Of a stretch of 64,000 nt of DNA, positions 56,017-63,660 are shown one piece after another (the stretch's first letter is position 1; the number at the start of each line of letters is the position of its first letter). The stretch comes from Eubacterium barkeri (GTDB taxonomy: Bacteria > Bacillota > Clostridia > Eubacteriales > Eubacteriaceae). The stretch lies in assembly GCF_900107125.1 (NCBI RefSeq), contig NZ_FNOU01000005.1:85118-149117 (forward strand). Direction: 5' to 3'. The translations under genes were made by a program, and so were the position numbers. Under the pieces are notes generated by a model. The model ran no database searches. It was not told the origin of the DNA and saw only the letters and a list, made by a program, of their open reading frames with translations.

Positions 56017-56504
56017 TTTTCATTCTCCCTGACAAGTAGTACCACAGCTTCTGATGCAATGCCTTCCTCACGTCCGGTAAAGCCAAGCTTTTCTTCCGTG
56101 GTCGCCTTGATGTTCACCTGGTCCACCGTTGTACCCAGGGCCGCGGCTACCCGCTTTTTCATCCCCGGTATATAGGGTGCACATTTAGGTTTTTGAGCGA
56201 TGATGACCGCATCTACATTGCCGATGCCATAACCGGCACCAGCCATCATGGCTGCCACATCCTCAAGAAGCTTGATACTATCCGCATCCTTATACGCTTT
56301 GTCAGTATCTGGAAAATGTTTGCCAATATCTCCCTGGCCAAGAGCGCCGAGTACCGCGTCCATAATGGCATGGGTGAGAACATCCGCATCGGAATGGCCC
56401 AAAAGGCCCATCGAATGCTCGATTTCTACTCCGCCGAGAATCAGCTTCCGTCCTTCCACCAGCTGGTGGACATCGTAGCCAATTCCAATTCGCATGGGAT
56501 TCAT
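56013..56504 (-). CDS. ispF: 2-C-methyl-D-erythritol 2,4-cyclodiphosphate synthase
   Basis: This 163-residue enzyme is step five of the MEP isoprenoid route. It has [11 protein letters not shown], with the zinc ligands Asp and His near 11-13, [24 protein letters not shown] near 37, the [11 protein letters not shown] segment near 65 and [16 protein letters not shown] at the end. It heads a short operon with mtnN and alr. The ATG at 56504 has GGAGG upstream; an ATG three codons later is an alternative. It shows that the cell makes isoprenoids by the MEP route, relevant to the DRL-like gene at 58425. Confidence 0.95.
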   Translation of the reverse strand: MNPMRIGIGYDVHQLVEGRKLILGGVEIEHSMGLLGHSDADVLTHAIMDAVLGALGQGDIGKHFPDTDKAYKDADSIKLLEDVAAMMAGAGYGIGNVDAVIIAQKPKCAPYIPGMKKRVAAALGTTVDQVNIKATTEEKLGFTGREEGIASEAVVLLVRENEK

Positions 56505-56831
56505 AACCCATCCTCCGTTTCTTGGGAATCACTAATCCCGAAGCATTAGTTTCATCCTATTGTTAATTTAACCACAATCATCCTTTAAAGTATAGCCATT
56601 CTTGAACAAAATCGAAAATGGTAAACTATTACAGCAAAATATTACTGGTTTTTCCCCAATATTTTGAAGTTATTTCTTCTTTATTTTTTATTTTGTAAAA
56701 ATACTTCTCAATTGCTTTTTGTTCAGCGGCTTATAAGAATTATTATAGCACTTTTTTTCACAGAGGGGTAGGGGTTCTATGGCTCACCACATCTGAGGAC
56801 TGTCACATATTATTCAGGTTTGTATTTTCCA
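56505..56831. other. A+T-rich intergenic stretch with no gene seen
   Basis: About 330 bases with strong A+T bias between ispF and the RNA promoter at 56832. No open frame with a ribosome site and no convincing hairpin were seen. It should include the ispF promoter, which I cannot place. Confidence 0.6.
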
Positions 56832-56860
56832 TTTACATTTTTGAATATATTTGATATAAT
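56832..56860 (+). promoter_or_regulatory. Extended -10 promoter of the structured RNA
   Basis: TTTACA (56832-56837) and TATAAT (56855-56860) are 17 bases apart, with a TGA extension before the -10. Transcription should begin near 56867. Confidence 0.75.
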
Positions 56861-56866
56861 TTTATT

Positions 56867-57009
56867 AAAAGAATAATGAAAAGGATAATGTGGTGAGAAT
56901 CCACAACATGATTGAATCGGGATGCCTTTATAGGATGTGTCCGATAATCTGAATTGATTAATTCAGGGATATCATGTTTCTATGCGATCCCGGATAACGG
57001 GATTTTTTT
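56867..57009 (+). ncRNA. Structured leader or small RNA of unknown class, with terminator
   Basis: A transcript of about 140 bases would fold into ATGTGG/CCACAACAT (56888-56909), ATCGG/CCGAT (56916-56945, with CCTTTATAGG nested), and CTGAATT/AATTCAG (56949-56966). It ends in the terminator ATCCCG/CGGGAT (56987-57003) with seven T. A CGGGAT at 56918-56923 can pair with the ATCCCG of the terminator, giving an antiterminator. GGTGAGAATCC recalls cobalamin riboswitches, but their core is missing. It may control the genes at 57153 or be a free RNA. Confidence 0.5.
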
Positions 57010-57152
57010 ATTGCATAATATCTACAGCTCAATACAGTTTTTGTTTTGAAAGGGATGAGTCCATTGTGCCAAAATCAAGATTAATTACGTTTTGAAAATT
57101 TATTTACTGCCACATAGTACATTAAATACCATGATGAAACGAGAGGGTTATT

Positions 57153-57635
57153 ATGAAAAAAACAACAATCAGTCTATTGATCGTTTTCTTAATTGCGCTA
57201 CTATCTGTATGTCCCGTTTTTGCAAATGAAGAATCCACCCTTGTCAACGACCAAGAATTAATCGAAAGCGAAATCCAGTCTAGAGAGTTAAACTTATGGG
57301 ATCGTCGGAGCTTCAGCTTTTCTTTTGATGCCAGCTCAAGGGCAACGATGGAGAAAGCATTGCAATCTGCCTTAATCACAGCAGCGTCGACTGGCATTGG
57401 TTCACTTGGAGGGACACCTGGTGCAATGCTTGGCGGTGGTCTCGGTGCCTTTATTACTACTTTTGCAAATGATTCTACAGACCAATACTACTCCGTTTTC
57501 GGCAACACCGGCTACGGCTCTGTTACTGTTGCTCGTTATCAAAATAAATTAAGGGCTGGAGTCTATCTTTATTCAGATGCAAACCATGCTCATTTAGTCT
57601 ATCGAAATACCTATGCAACTAATAATTTCAAATAA
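57153..57635 (+). CDS. Secreted protein with glycine-zipper segment, unknown
   Basis: This 160-residue protein has a signal peptide at residues 1-24 (hydrophobic core, cleavage expected after VFA). The mature part has an acidic start, SFSFSFDASSR near 52, and a glycine-rich apolar segment at about 75-102 (GIGSLGGTPGAMLGGGLGAF), like glycine zippers that insert in membranes. The C-terminus is Tyr-rich (QYYSVFGNTGYGSV). No family was recognised. A bacteriocin, phage-related or cell-surface role is possible, none proven. It has a GAGAGGG site and lies behind a terminated structured RNA; base composition is A+T-richer than neighbours. A small membrane protein gene follows at once. Confidence 0.65.
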   Translation: MKKTTISLLIVFLIALLSVCPVFANEESTLVNDQELIESEIQSRELNLWDRRSFSFSFDASSRATMEKALQSALITAASTGIGSLGGTPGAMLGGGLGAFITTFANDSTDQYYSVFGNTGYGSVTVARYQNKLRAGVYLYSDANHAHLVYRNTYATNNFK

Positions 57636-57644
57636 GTGTACATC

Positions 57645-57866
57645 ATGAAGAAAGGACTCCTCAGGTCATTCATACTGTTTACAGTAGTTGTAATTATCCA
57701 GCTAATGGCCATTATTCTTGCGAAATTAATATCTCATGATATTCGATGGCCTATATCCAATTTTAGTGCTTTTTTCAGTCCACTACGATCGGTCATTTTT
57801 CCACAGCTTACCCTGTCCACTATTTTCACATTCATTGTTATACTCGTACTACAGAGAAAAAAGTAA
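57645..57866 (+). CDS. Small two-helix membrane protein, unknown
   Basis: This 73-residue protein has helices at about 8-30 and 50-70 and a basic C-terminal end (LQRKK). The ATG at 57645 lies nine bases after the stop of the secreted-protein gene; a GTG exactly at 57636 is also in frame. No ribosome site is clear, so translation is probably coupled. Its size and position fit an immunity or anchoring partner of the secreted protein, which is an inference only. A terminator follows. Confidence 0.5.
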   Translation: MKKGLLRSFILFTVVVIIQLMAIILAKLISHDIRWPISNFSAFFSPLRSVIFPQLTLSTIFTFIVILVLQRKK

Positions 57867-57886
57867 AGAATTATCTTTTCTCCACT

Positions 57887-57930
57887 AAGAACACAGGCAA
57901 AAGAGTTCTATTCTTTGTCTGTGTTCTTTT
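57887..57930 (+). terminator. Terminator after the small two-gene locus
   Basis: Arms AAGAACACAG and CTGTGTTCTT, with further inner pairs, are followed by TTTT. Confidence 0.75.
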
Positions 57931-58022
57931 ACCCGTCCTGCAGTTTGGAGCTGTGACAATCAATGTTTTAAAAGCAGCCTGTCTGAAAAAAGCATCACCT
58001 TCAGCGGCGAAACCGTCCCTTC

Positions 58023-58298
58023 CTATACTTCTCCAAATCCGCCTTCCACCAAAGCCACCAGGGCATCCACGGCTTCTACTTCATCGGGTCCATTCCCGGT
58101 AATTTTAATCCGTGTCCCCATGGTGAGGGTCATGCTCATAACATTAATAACGGATTTTGCATTGCCTTCCTTGGAGGGCTCCGTCATCCGGGTGATTGTC
58201 AAATCCGCCTGGTACTGGCCGGCGACCTTGGTAAATTCTGCTGCGGGACGGGCATGAAGTCCCGTGGGATTAACGACTTTCACTTCTTTTGCATACAT
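58023..58298 (-). CDS. HPr-like phosphocarrier of the PTS operon
   Basis: This 91-residue protein has the HPr fold with the phospho-acceptor His15 in NPTGLHARPAA. Ser49 in NAKSVINVMSM matches the regulatory Ser46, though the usual KSIMGVM context is altered. It is the last gene of the glucitol-type PTS operon and probably a dedicated HPr passing phosphate from Enzyme I to IIA. The changed Ser context may weaken HPr kinase or CcpA use (inference). It has AGGAGG upstream. The 126-base gap before it contains hairpins. Confidence 0.9.
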   Translation of the reverse strand: MYAKEVKVVNPTGLHARPAAEFTKVAGQYQADLTITRMTEPSKEGNAKSVINVMSMTLTMGTRIKITGNGPDEVEAVDALVALVEGGFGEV

Positions 58299-58326
58299 AT
58301 TTTTTCCTCCTGATTAAACAACAAGG

Positions 58327-58386
58327 CACGGCAGTAGGGGAACCGCCGCGCCTTTGCTTCGGCCACCCTAGGGGAGGGTAGCCATA
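58327..58386 (-). other. GC-rich intergenic hairpins between the DRL-like and HPr genes
   Basis: GGCCACCCT/AGGGTAGCC (58362-58384) and GGCACGGC.../...CCGCCGCGCC (58326-58353) can form stems without a T run. They may stabilise or process the mRNA and set HPr levels. A GTTCCTATAGGAAC palindrome (58421-58434) covers the preceding stop codon. Confidence 0.4.
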
Positions 58387-58424
58387 TCTGAATCTTGCGA
58401 GATCAGCAAATTAATTTGTAGTTC

Positions 58425-59726
58425 CTATAGGAACAATTCATCCTGGAGCTTACGCAGCTGGACAATGAGGTTATCATTATTCAGGATAACATCATCATAG
58501 GTGATCACGTCGCCTGCCTTTTTATCCACGGTGAGCTGGGTTTTCTTATCCACCAGGCCCATGGGCAGGGCATTCTGTGCATCCGCTTCCGCCGCGGCCA
58601 TGAAGGTTCCGCGGATGGTGTAGCCACCGATGCCGTCTAACATTTCTCCGGCCTTCATATCCTTTTTAGCCACAGCAATGGTTTCTGCCACACGGCCAGC
58701 CCGGGGAACGATGGTGGGTTCGTGGTCGATGCAAGCCTTGGCCACGGACATGGGGGTTTCCAAGGAAGTTAAGTGATAGGGGCGATACAGGGTGTAATTG
58801 GGGCCAGGTCCCATGCTGAGGTAAGTTAATTCTGCGGCGATATCCGGCTGATCGGTGCCGATGATGACGAACACCCCCGGGGCTACGCCATTGACGTATT
58901 CAATAACGCCATAGTTATCCAGAACCCCGCCCCGACCTTCGCTCTTCAGGCTCAGGACATCATTTAATCCTTTGACATCACTTTCCGGACCATGGGCACC
59001 GGTGACATCAGGTACAAAACCCGTGGCATTGGCCATAGCAGTCATTTCCACCATGGTCTTGGTTCCATCCTTAAAGGCACAGATCATCTTGGGAGAGGCA
59101 CCCTTTTCCTTCGCGATTTCCGCCACCGTATCCGGGTTGCATTCCAGGGCCAGGGCGTTGTTTTTCCCTTTCCCAACAACCTTGACATCAAAGCCTAAGC
59201 CCTTGGCATAATCGTACATTTCAATGACGGCACCGGGTTCATCCCCGGCAGAGCCCGTGTACACCACGCCGGCGTTATTGGCCAATTTCCAGAGGAGATG
59301 TCCGATACACACATCGGTTTCAACATTGAGCATACAGATATGTTTGCCGGCGTTAATGGCATCCATGGCAACCTTCGCCCCCACTTCCGGCACACCGGTG
59401 GCATCCACCGCACAATCGATGACATCACACTTTGTGGCGATTTCATTATTACTGGTGACGATGAATTTACCTTCCGCCAAGAGCTTGTTGGCTTCTTCAA
59501 CGGTTTGGGCTTCAACAAAATCCACCCCTTCGGTATAGCCAGAATCCAGATAGGCCCGCTTGGCATTATCCAGGACCACATCTACAACAACCACGGGATC
59601 CATCCCCTTCATCGTCGTCATCTGTGCGGCCATTCCGCATCCCATCTGTCCAGCACCGACAATGCTGGCCTTTATGGATTTTCCCTCTGCTTCCAGTTGC
59701 TCCAACTTCACACTCATGTTAATCAT
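58425..59726 (-). CDS. DXR-like (DRL) family NAD(P)-dependent oxidoreductase with SAF domain
   Basis: This 433-residue protein has a Rossmann site VGAGQMGCGMAAQM at 23-36. The central domain shows GDEPGAVIEMYDYAKGLG, VGKGKNNALALECNPDTV, DGTKTMVEMTAMANATGFVPD and YRPYHLTSLETP, which match the DXR-like (DRL) family known from Brucella, where one member replaces DXR in isoprenoid synthesis. A SAF-like domain lies at about 345-430. It follows PTS genes for a polyol and takes the place of sorbitol-6-phosphate dehydrogenase. It probably oxidises, and perhaps rearranges, the imported polyol phosphate (inference). The ATG at 59726 has AGAGG upstream. Confidence 0.88.
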   Translation of the reverse strand: MINMSVKLEQLEAEGKSIKASIVGAGQMGCGMAAQMTTMKGMDPVVVVDVVLDNAKRAYLDSGYTEGVDFVEAQTVEEANKLLAEGKFIVTSNNEIATKCDVIDCAVDATGVPEVGAKVAMDAINAGKHICMLNVETDVCIGHLLWKLANNAGVVYTGSAGDEPGAVIEMYDYAKGLGFDVKVVGKGKNNALALECNPDTVAEIAKEKGASPKMICAFKDGTKTMVEMTAMANATGFVPDVTGAHGPESDVKGLNDVLSLKSEGRGGVLDNYGVIEYVNGVAPGVFVIIGTDQPDIAAELTYLSMGPGPNYTLYRPYHLTSLETPMSVAKACIDHEPTIVPRAGRVAETIAVAKKDMKAGEMLDGIGGYTIRGTFMAAAEADAQNALPMGLVDKKTQLTVDKKAGDVITYDDVILNNDNLIVQLRKLQDELFL

Positions 59727-59766
59727 GTGTCATACCTCTTTCTATCATATAATATTTATTGATGGC

Positions 59767-60129
59767 TTATTGAAAATGAATCTCAAAGGAATCTCCCACC
59801 TGTATCTCAGGAACGATACCACCGCCGTCCAGTTCCATCTGGCCTGGCAGCTCAACGTCAGCATGTCCTGAAAACTTCAGGGTGCAATGCCCCATACTAG
59901 CCAGGGTATGGTTGGCCTCCGCCCCTACGGCAGTTACCCTGTAGGCGCTGTTCCCCAAAATGACCTGGTCTCCCGGGGCGACATCCCGCTCCAATTCACA
60001 CTTGGTGTGCAATACGGCCATTTCTGCCAAAGCCGCCGGTGCGTTATCATTAAAGACAATGATAAACCCACCTTCCTCTGCTAAATCCTGAACCAGTGGC
60101 CCGATATCCACAACATCGGTTTTGAACAT
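59767..60129 (-). CDS. srlB: PTS glucitol/sorbitol-type IIA component
   Basis: This 120-residue cytoplasmic protein matches the glucitol IIA family: GGFIIVFNDNAPAALAEMAVLHTKC, with a likely phospho-His near residue 42, AVGAEANHTLASMGHCTLKFSG near 68, and PGQMELDGG near 94. It carries phosphate from HPr to the IIB domain. It lies 21 bases after the IIB gene, with GAAGGAG upstream. The actual polyol is not known from sequence. Confidence 0.92.
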   Translation of the reverse strand: MFKTDVVDIGPLVQDLAEEGGFIIVFNDNAPAALAEMAVLHTKCELERDVAPGDQVILGNSAYRVTAVGAEANHTLASMGHCTLKFSGHADVELPGQMELDGGGIVPEIQVGDSFEIHFQ

Positions 60130-60150
60130 CTTTAATGCTCCTTCTATTTT

Positions 60151-61134
60151 TTAATACAGCCCGATACTGAAGGCGAAGGCAATCAGCACCGCAATGGGGC
60201 CAGTGGCCAAACGCTCAAAGAGCACGGCGGGCACGCCAGCATCAATGGTTTCAGGTTCCGCTTCACCCAGGGATAAACCAACGGGGATAAAGTCACACCC
60301 AACCTGGGCATCGATGGCGAAGAGTGCTGGCAAGGCCAGGGAAGGATTAATGGCACCGCGGCCGATTTGTTCCCCAATGAGCACCCCAACCACCTGGGCA
60401 ATGACCGCCCCGGGTCCAATAATGGGCGAAATAATGGGGATGGCACAGATAATGGAAACCACCAGCAAACCTGGCAGGGTATTTGCCAAAGGCGAAATGG
60501 TATTGGCAATCCAATCCCCCAGGCCAGACCCCTGGATAATCCCGATGAGCATGGCCACAAAAGCCATGAAGGGCAGGATATTTCGGATGACCATATCGAT
60601 GGTATCCCGACCGGCCTGGAAGAATTTTGCGACAACACCACCAACGCCCTTTCCTAACCGAACCAGGAAGCTTTCCTTCTTCCCATCCTTGGCCTTTGAT
60701 GCGCCATCCTTCTTTTCTTTCGTCGGTTCTGCTGCCGCTGTGTCCACCGGGGTATCTCCGGCATCTGCCAACTGGACACCCCCAGGCTTAACATCGGAAA
60801 CGTAAATGTCTTCCATGATATACTTGGCCAAGGGACCACTCTGACCCACCGCCGTTAAGTTAATGGTGGGCACCCGTTTCTTGGGGTATACCCCACACCG
60901 GGCTGTTCCGCCACAATCGATGATCACACAGGCAAATTCATCGTCCGCCACACCTTTGGAGAAACCATCCACAGCCTCTGCACCGGTCAGCTCCGCTATG
61001 CGCTGTGCCAGGGGATCGATACCGCCACCCGTCACCGATACAATTTTATTTCTTTTTTCCGTGGGCTGAATAACCAGTGGTCCACCCCAGCCATTGGGTC
61101 CTTTGGTAATTTTTACTGCCTTATACATTTGCAT
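60151..61134 (-). CDS. srlE: PTS glucitol/sorbitol-type IIBC1 component
   Basis: This 327-residue protein has an N-terminal IIB domain at about 1-125, with the phospho-Cys motif [17 protein letters not shown] near 70-86. A variable Ala/Lys/Asp-rich linker follows at about 126-155, then a membrane domain at about 160-327 with [13 protein letters not shown] and [18 protein letters not shown]. This layout matches SrlE. With SrlA it forms the channel that phosphorylates the polyol during entry. Its start overlaps srlA by 14 bases. Confidence 0.93.
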   Translation of the reverse strand: MQMYKAVKITKGPNGWGGPLVIQPTEKRNKIVSVTGGGIDPLAQRIAELTGAEAVDGFSKGVADDEFACVIIDCGGTARCGVYPKKRVPTINLTAVGQSGPLAKYIMEDIYVSDVKPGGVQLADAGDTPVDTAAAEPTKEKKDGASKAKDGKKESFLVRLGKGVGGVVAKFFQAGRDTIDMVIRNILPFMAFVAMLIGIIQGSGLGDWIANTISPLANTLPGLLVVSIICAIPIISPIIGPGAVIAQVVGVLIGEQIGRGAINPSLALPALFAIDAQVGCDFIPVGLSLGEAEPETIDAGVPAVLFERLATGPIAVLIAFAFSIGLY

Positions 61135-61651
61135 TCGCCCCCTTCTTCATAAATCGAATGGTCAGACGTTCACACACTACCCCACGGATGAGAATGACGA
61201 TAAGCCCAACAATAAAGTACCGAATGGCCAAGGGTCCTAAGTCCTTGCCCAAAGTGGTCAGGCCAGCCGCAATCCCACCGTATACAAAGTATTCACCCGC
61301 ATTGGCATGGGGAAACAACCCGGTAATGGGGTGGCAGAAGGACACGGTGGCATCGTAAAATGCCGGTTTATACCGTTCGTCCAGGAAACGCCCCATAGTA
61401 TAGGCCATGGGATTACACAGGAAAAACATCGACAATACCGGCAGCACCGTGTATCGTAAGAGGATGTTCTTTCCACAAATCACACCGAGCTTATCGATCT
61501 TGTCCTGTCCGACGATGGCGATAAGTGCATTCACCGCTGTGATCAAACACACCAGGGTTGGGATGATCCCCGTCACCCATCCCACAAAGGTTTCACCACC
61601 GAGCTGAAAAAGGCCGATGAAACCAGAGGCTAAATTCGCTAAAAAATCCAT
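61121..61651 (-). CDS. srlA: PTS glucitol/sorbitol-type IIC2 component
   Basis: This 176-residue membrane protein has about four helices and the family patterns [27 protein letters not shown] near 18, [11 protein letters not shown] near 88 and [27 protein letters not shown] near 113. The His/Asn residues of the last segment are typical of SrlA and may contact the polyol. The ATG at 61651 has GGAGGG five bases upstream; an ATG four codons earlier overlaps that site and is less likely. It lies 84 bases after gutM. Confidence 0.92.
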   Translation of the reverse strand: MDFLANLASGFIGLFQLGGETFVGWVTGIIPTLVCLITAVNALIAIVGQDKIDKLGVICGKNILLRYTVLPVLSMFFLCNPMAYTMGRFLDERYKPAFYDATVSFCHPITGLFPHANAGEYFVYGGIAAGLTTLGKDLGPLAIRYFIVGLIVILIRGVVCERLTIRFMKKGANANV

Positions 61652-61735
61652 AATACCCTCCATAAAATATAATTTCTAAAACTGGATTATTCTGTTTCAT
61701 GCATTGCAGCAAGGGGTCCTTCCAGCATAATAGAT

Positions 61736-62269
61736 TTATTCACTGACGGCACCCGTTGTCCGGCTGTGTCTTCGGGCCAGCTTCATCGCAGCGGCATGAA
61801 CATTTTCCCGATGGGCCTCGGGATCATCATCCCGGGCAATCCGCCCATCAATGGCCTCCACCGCCTGAATCAGTGCACCTTTTTTCTTACTGTACTCCTC
61901 AGGATCGTAGGGATGTTTTTTCCGACGATGCTTAAACTCTTTCTGATCCTGGGCGATTGCCAATGTTCTGAGCGCCTCCAGCCCCATGCCGTTATAATCC
62001 GACACATCCTTAAATCGGGCAAAGATGGTGACCCCTCGCATCACCTTACACGCCACCACCTGATCTGATCGGCGTTTGTAAGACAATACGATGACCTGCC
62101 CCTTCTTGGCAAGGCTGCCCTTGGTATGCCCTAACCCAACAATCCCGGTTCCCCGAAGGGCATTCATTGCGTTTTTATAGGCCCGAACCTGGATGAGCCC
62201 TAAAAACATTTGTAAAGCCATTAATCCAAAGACCACAAGAAACAAATAATTCATCATTGAACTCTGCAT
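61736..62269 (-). CDS. gutM: GutM (glucitol operon activator family)
   Basis: This 177-residue protein starts with a hydrophobic helix at about 6-25. It continues IQVRAYKNAMNALRGTGIVGLGHTKG and GQVIVLSYKRRSDQVVACKVMRGVTIFARFKD, the hallmarks of GutM/SrlM. In E. coli the homologue activates the glucitol operon, though how a membrane-anchored protein does this is unclear. The tail after residue 105 is highly charged. It is the first gene of the PTS operon, with GGGGG seven bases upstream, facing the SorC gene. Confidence 0.88.
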   Translation of the reverse strand: MQSSMMNYLFLVVFGLMALQMFLGLIQVRAYKNAMNALRGTGIVGLGHTKGSLAKKGQVIVLSYKRRSDQVVACKVMRGVTIFARFKDVSDYNGMGLEALRTLAIAQDQKEFKHRRKKHPYDPEEYSKKKGALIQAVEAIDGRIARDDDPEAHRENVHAAAMKLARRHSRTTGAVSE

Positions 62270-62673
62270 GGTTATTCCCCCTAAATCCAGAATATCTTAC
62301 CGTTGACTTCACCCGTTGATGTTCATTTATTTGATATTTGAATTATAGTCCCTTATCTATCATTTGTCAATTTTAAATAATCGTCTTTATATCTCGTTTT
62401 CCGTTAGAACCCTTTATTTAAGCCATTTATTCATTGTTTTTTGATATCCTCCAAAATATTTGTTCTTTAGTTTTTACATAAGTGTTTTTACTTTTGTAAA
62501 TTATACATGTAAATTATCTCGATTTTATAGGAATTTTAACATTTGCCAAAAATTCGATGTTTGTTTTTTAACGAACCTATTCTCTTATTCAGATGTAAAA
62601 ACATTTCAAGTTATTGCATTTTTAAATCATATATGTTAAACTATTCACAAACGAATTATAAAAGGAAACCGAT
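62270..62673. promoter_or_regulatory. Divergent control region of the PTS operon and its SorC gene
   Basis: This 404-base, very A+T-rich region has no gene. A direct repeat TGTAAATTA (62495-62503 and 62509-62517) lies in a cluster of TTTAC/GTAAA words, including the inverted TTTAC-TTTT-GTAAA (62488-62501). TTGCAT (62614-62619) with TAAACT 17 bases on is a possible sorC promoter. The repeats are candidate SorC sites. Confidence 0.5.
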
Positions 62674-63624
62674 ATGAAAAAAAATATAATTGACGATGAA
62701 CGGATGATGCTTCGAGTCAGTGATCTCTATTATAATCATCGTCTCGGCCAGCAGGACATCGCCCTGAAGCTTGGCATCTCCCGTCCTACGATCTCTAAAC
62801 TCCTCAAAGCTGCCCGGGATGTGGGAATTGTACAGATTACCGTCTCCGATATCAATGGACGGAAGCACTATCAAATGGAGCAGCACCTGGAGGAGAAGTT
62901 TGGCCTCAAAGAAGTTTTTATTGTTGAGAGCAAGGAAGATTCTTTGGAAACCAAGGAGTCCATCGGTGAGGCAGCAGCGACCTTTCTCTCCCGTATCATT
63001 AAGGAAGGGGATACCATCGGTGTCAGCATGGGGACAACGGTGGCCAGCATCGCCCCCCACGCCCAGGGGACCTACCATACCGGGCTTACCTTTTTACCCT
63101 TAGTTGGGGGGATCGGCACGGTGGAGAACGATCTCCATTCCAACTATATTGCCGAATCCTTAGCCAAAGCCTTTGGCGGCTATTATTTCCCCATTCACGC
63201 CCCTGCCATGGTTTCCCGGATTAAAACAAAAACCGAGCTGATGAAGGAGAACAGTATCCGCCGGGTTTTTAAAAAAGCATCCCATCTCGACATTGCCCTC
63301 GTCGGAATCGGAATTCCCAGCGCCCATTCCACCATGATTAAAACGGGTTATTTCACCCCAGAGATGCTGGCTGAACTCAAAACCCAGAATATTTGTGGGG
63401 ATATCTGCATGAATTTCTACGATGAAAGCGGGGATATCGACCGCTACGAATATAACGAAAAAGTCATCGGGATTAATATTACCGCCCTGCGCCAGGTCAG
63501 CCATTCCATCGGGGTGTGCTGCGGTGCTGAAAAGGGCCAGGCCATCCACGGCGCCATCAACGGCGGCTTCATCAATGTACTGATTACCGATTATAATGCT
63601 GCCCTGGCCCTGGACAGTATCTAG
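62674..63624 (+). CDS. SorC-family regulator (PTS module C)
   Basis: This 316-residue regulator has a helix-turn-helix at about 20-58 (RLGQQDIALKLGISRPTISKLLKAARDVGIV) and a SorC ligand domain with GVSMGTTVASIAPH near 113, LVGGIGTVENDLHSNYIAESLAKAFGG near 150 and GVCCGAEKGQAIHGAINGGFINVLITD at the end. It is divergent from the gutM-srlAEB operon and probably responds to the polyol phosphate. It differs clearly from the other two SorC proteins in the window. An AAAAGGAAA site precedes the ATG. Confidence 0.9.
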   Translation: MKKNIIDDERMMLRVSDLYYNHRLGQQDIALKLGISRPTISKLLKAARDVGIVQITVSDINGRKHYQMEQHLEEKFGLKEVFIVESKEDSLETKESIGEAAATFLSRIIKEGDTIGVSMGTTVASIAPHAQGTYHTGLTFLPLVGGIGTVENDLHSNYIAESLAKAFGGYYFPIHAPAMVSRIKTKTELMKENSIRRVFKKASHLDIALVGIGIPSAHSTMIKTGYFTPEMLAELKTQNICGDICMNFYDESGDIDRYEYNEKVIGINITALRQVSHSIGVCCGAEKGQAIHGAINGGFINVLITDYNAALALDSI

Positions 63625-63632
63625 ATTTCCAT

Positions 63633-63656
63633 TAAAAAAAGCACCTCTCAGGTGCT
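63633..63656 (-). terminator. Minus-strand terminator at the IS edge
   Basis: On the minus strand AGCACCT and AGGTGCT form a hairpin with a three-base loop followed by seven T. It lies just outside the transposase end; the element at 41.8 kb has the same arrangement. Confidence 0.75.
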
Positions 63657-63660
63657 CAGA

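Noticed and set aside
56880..56925. Possible cobalamin riboswitch (GGTGAGAATCC)
   Set aside because: The conserved core after the GGTG hairpin (CCCGC-CACTG) and the B12 box are absent.
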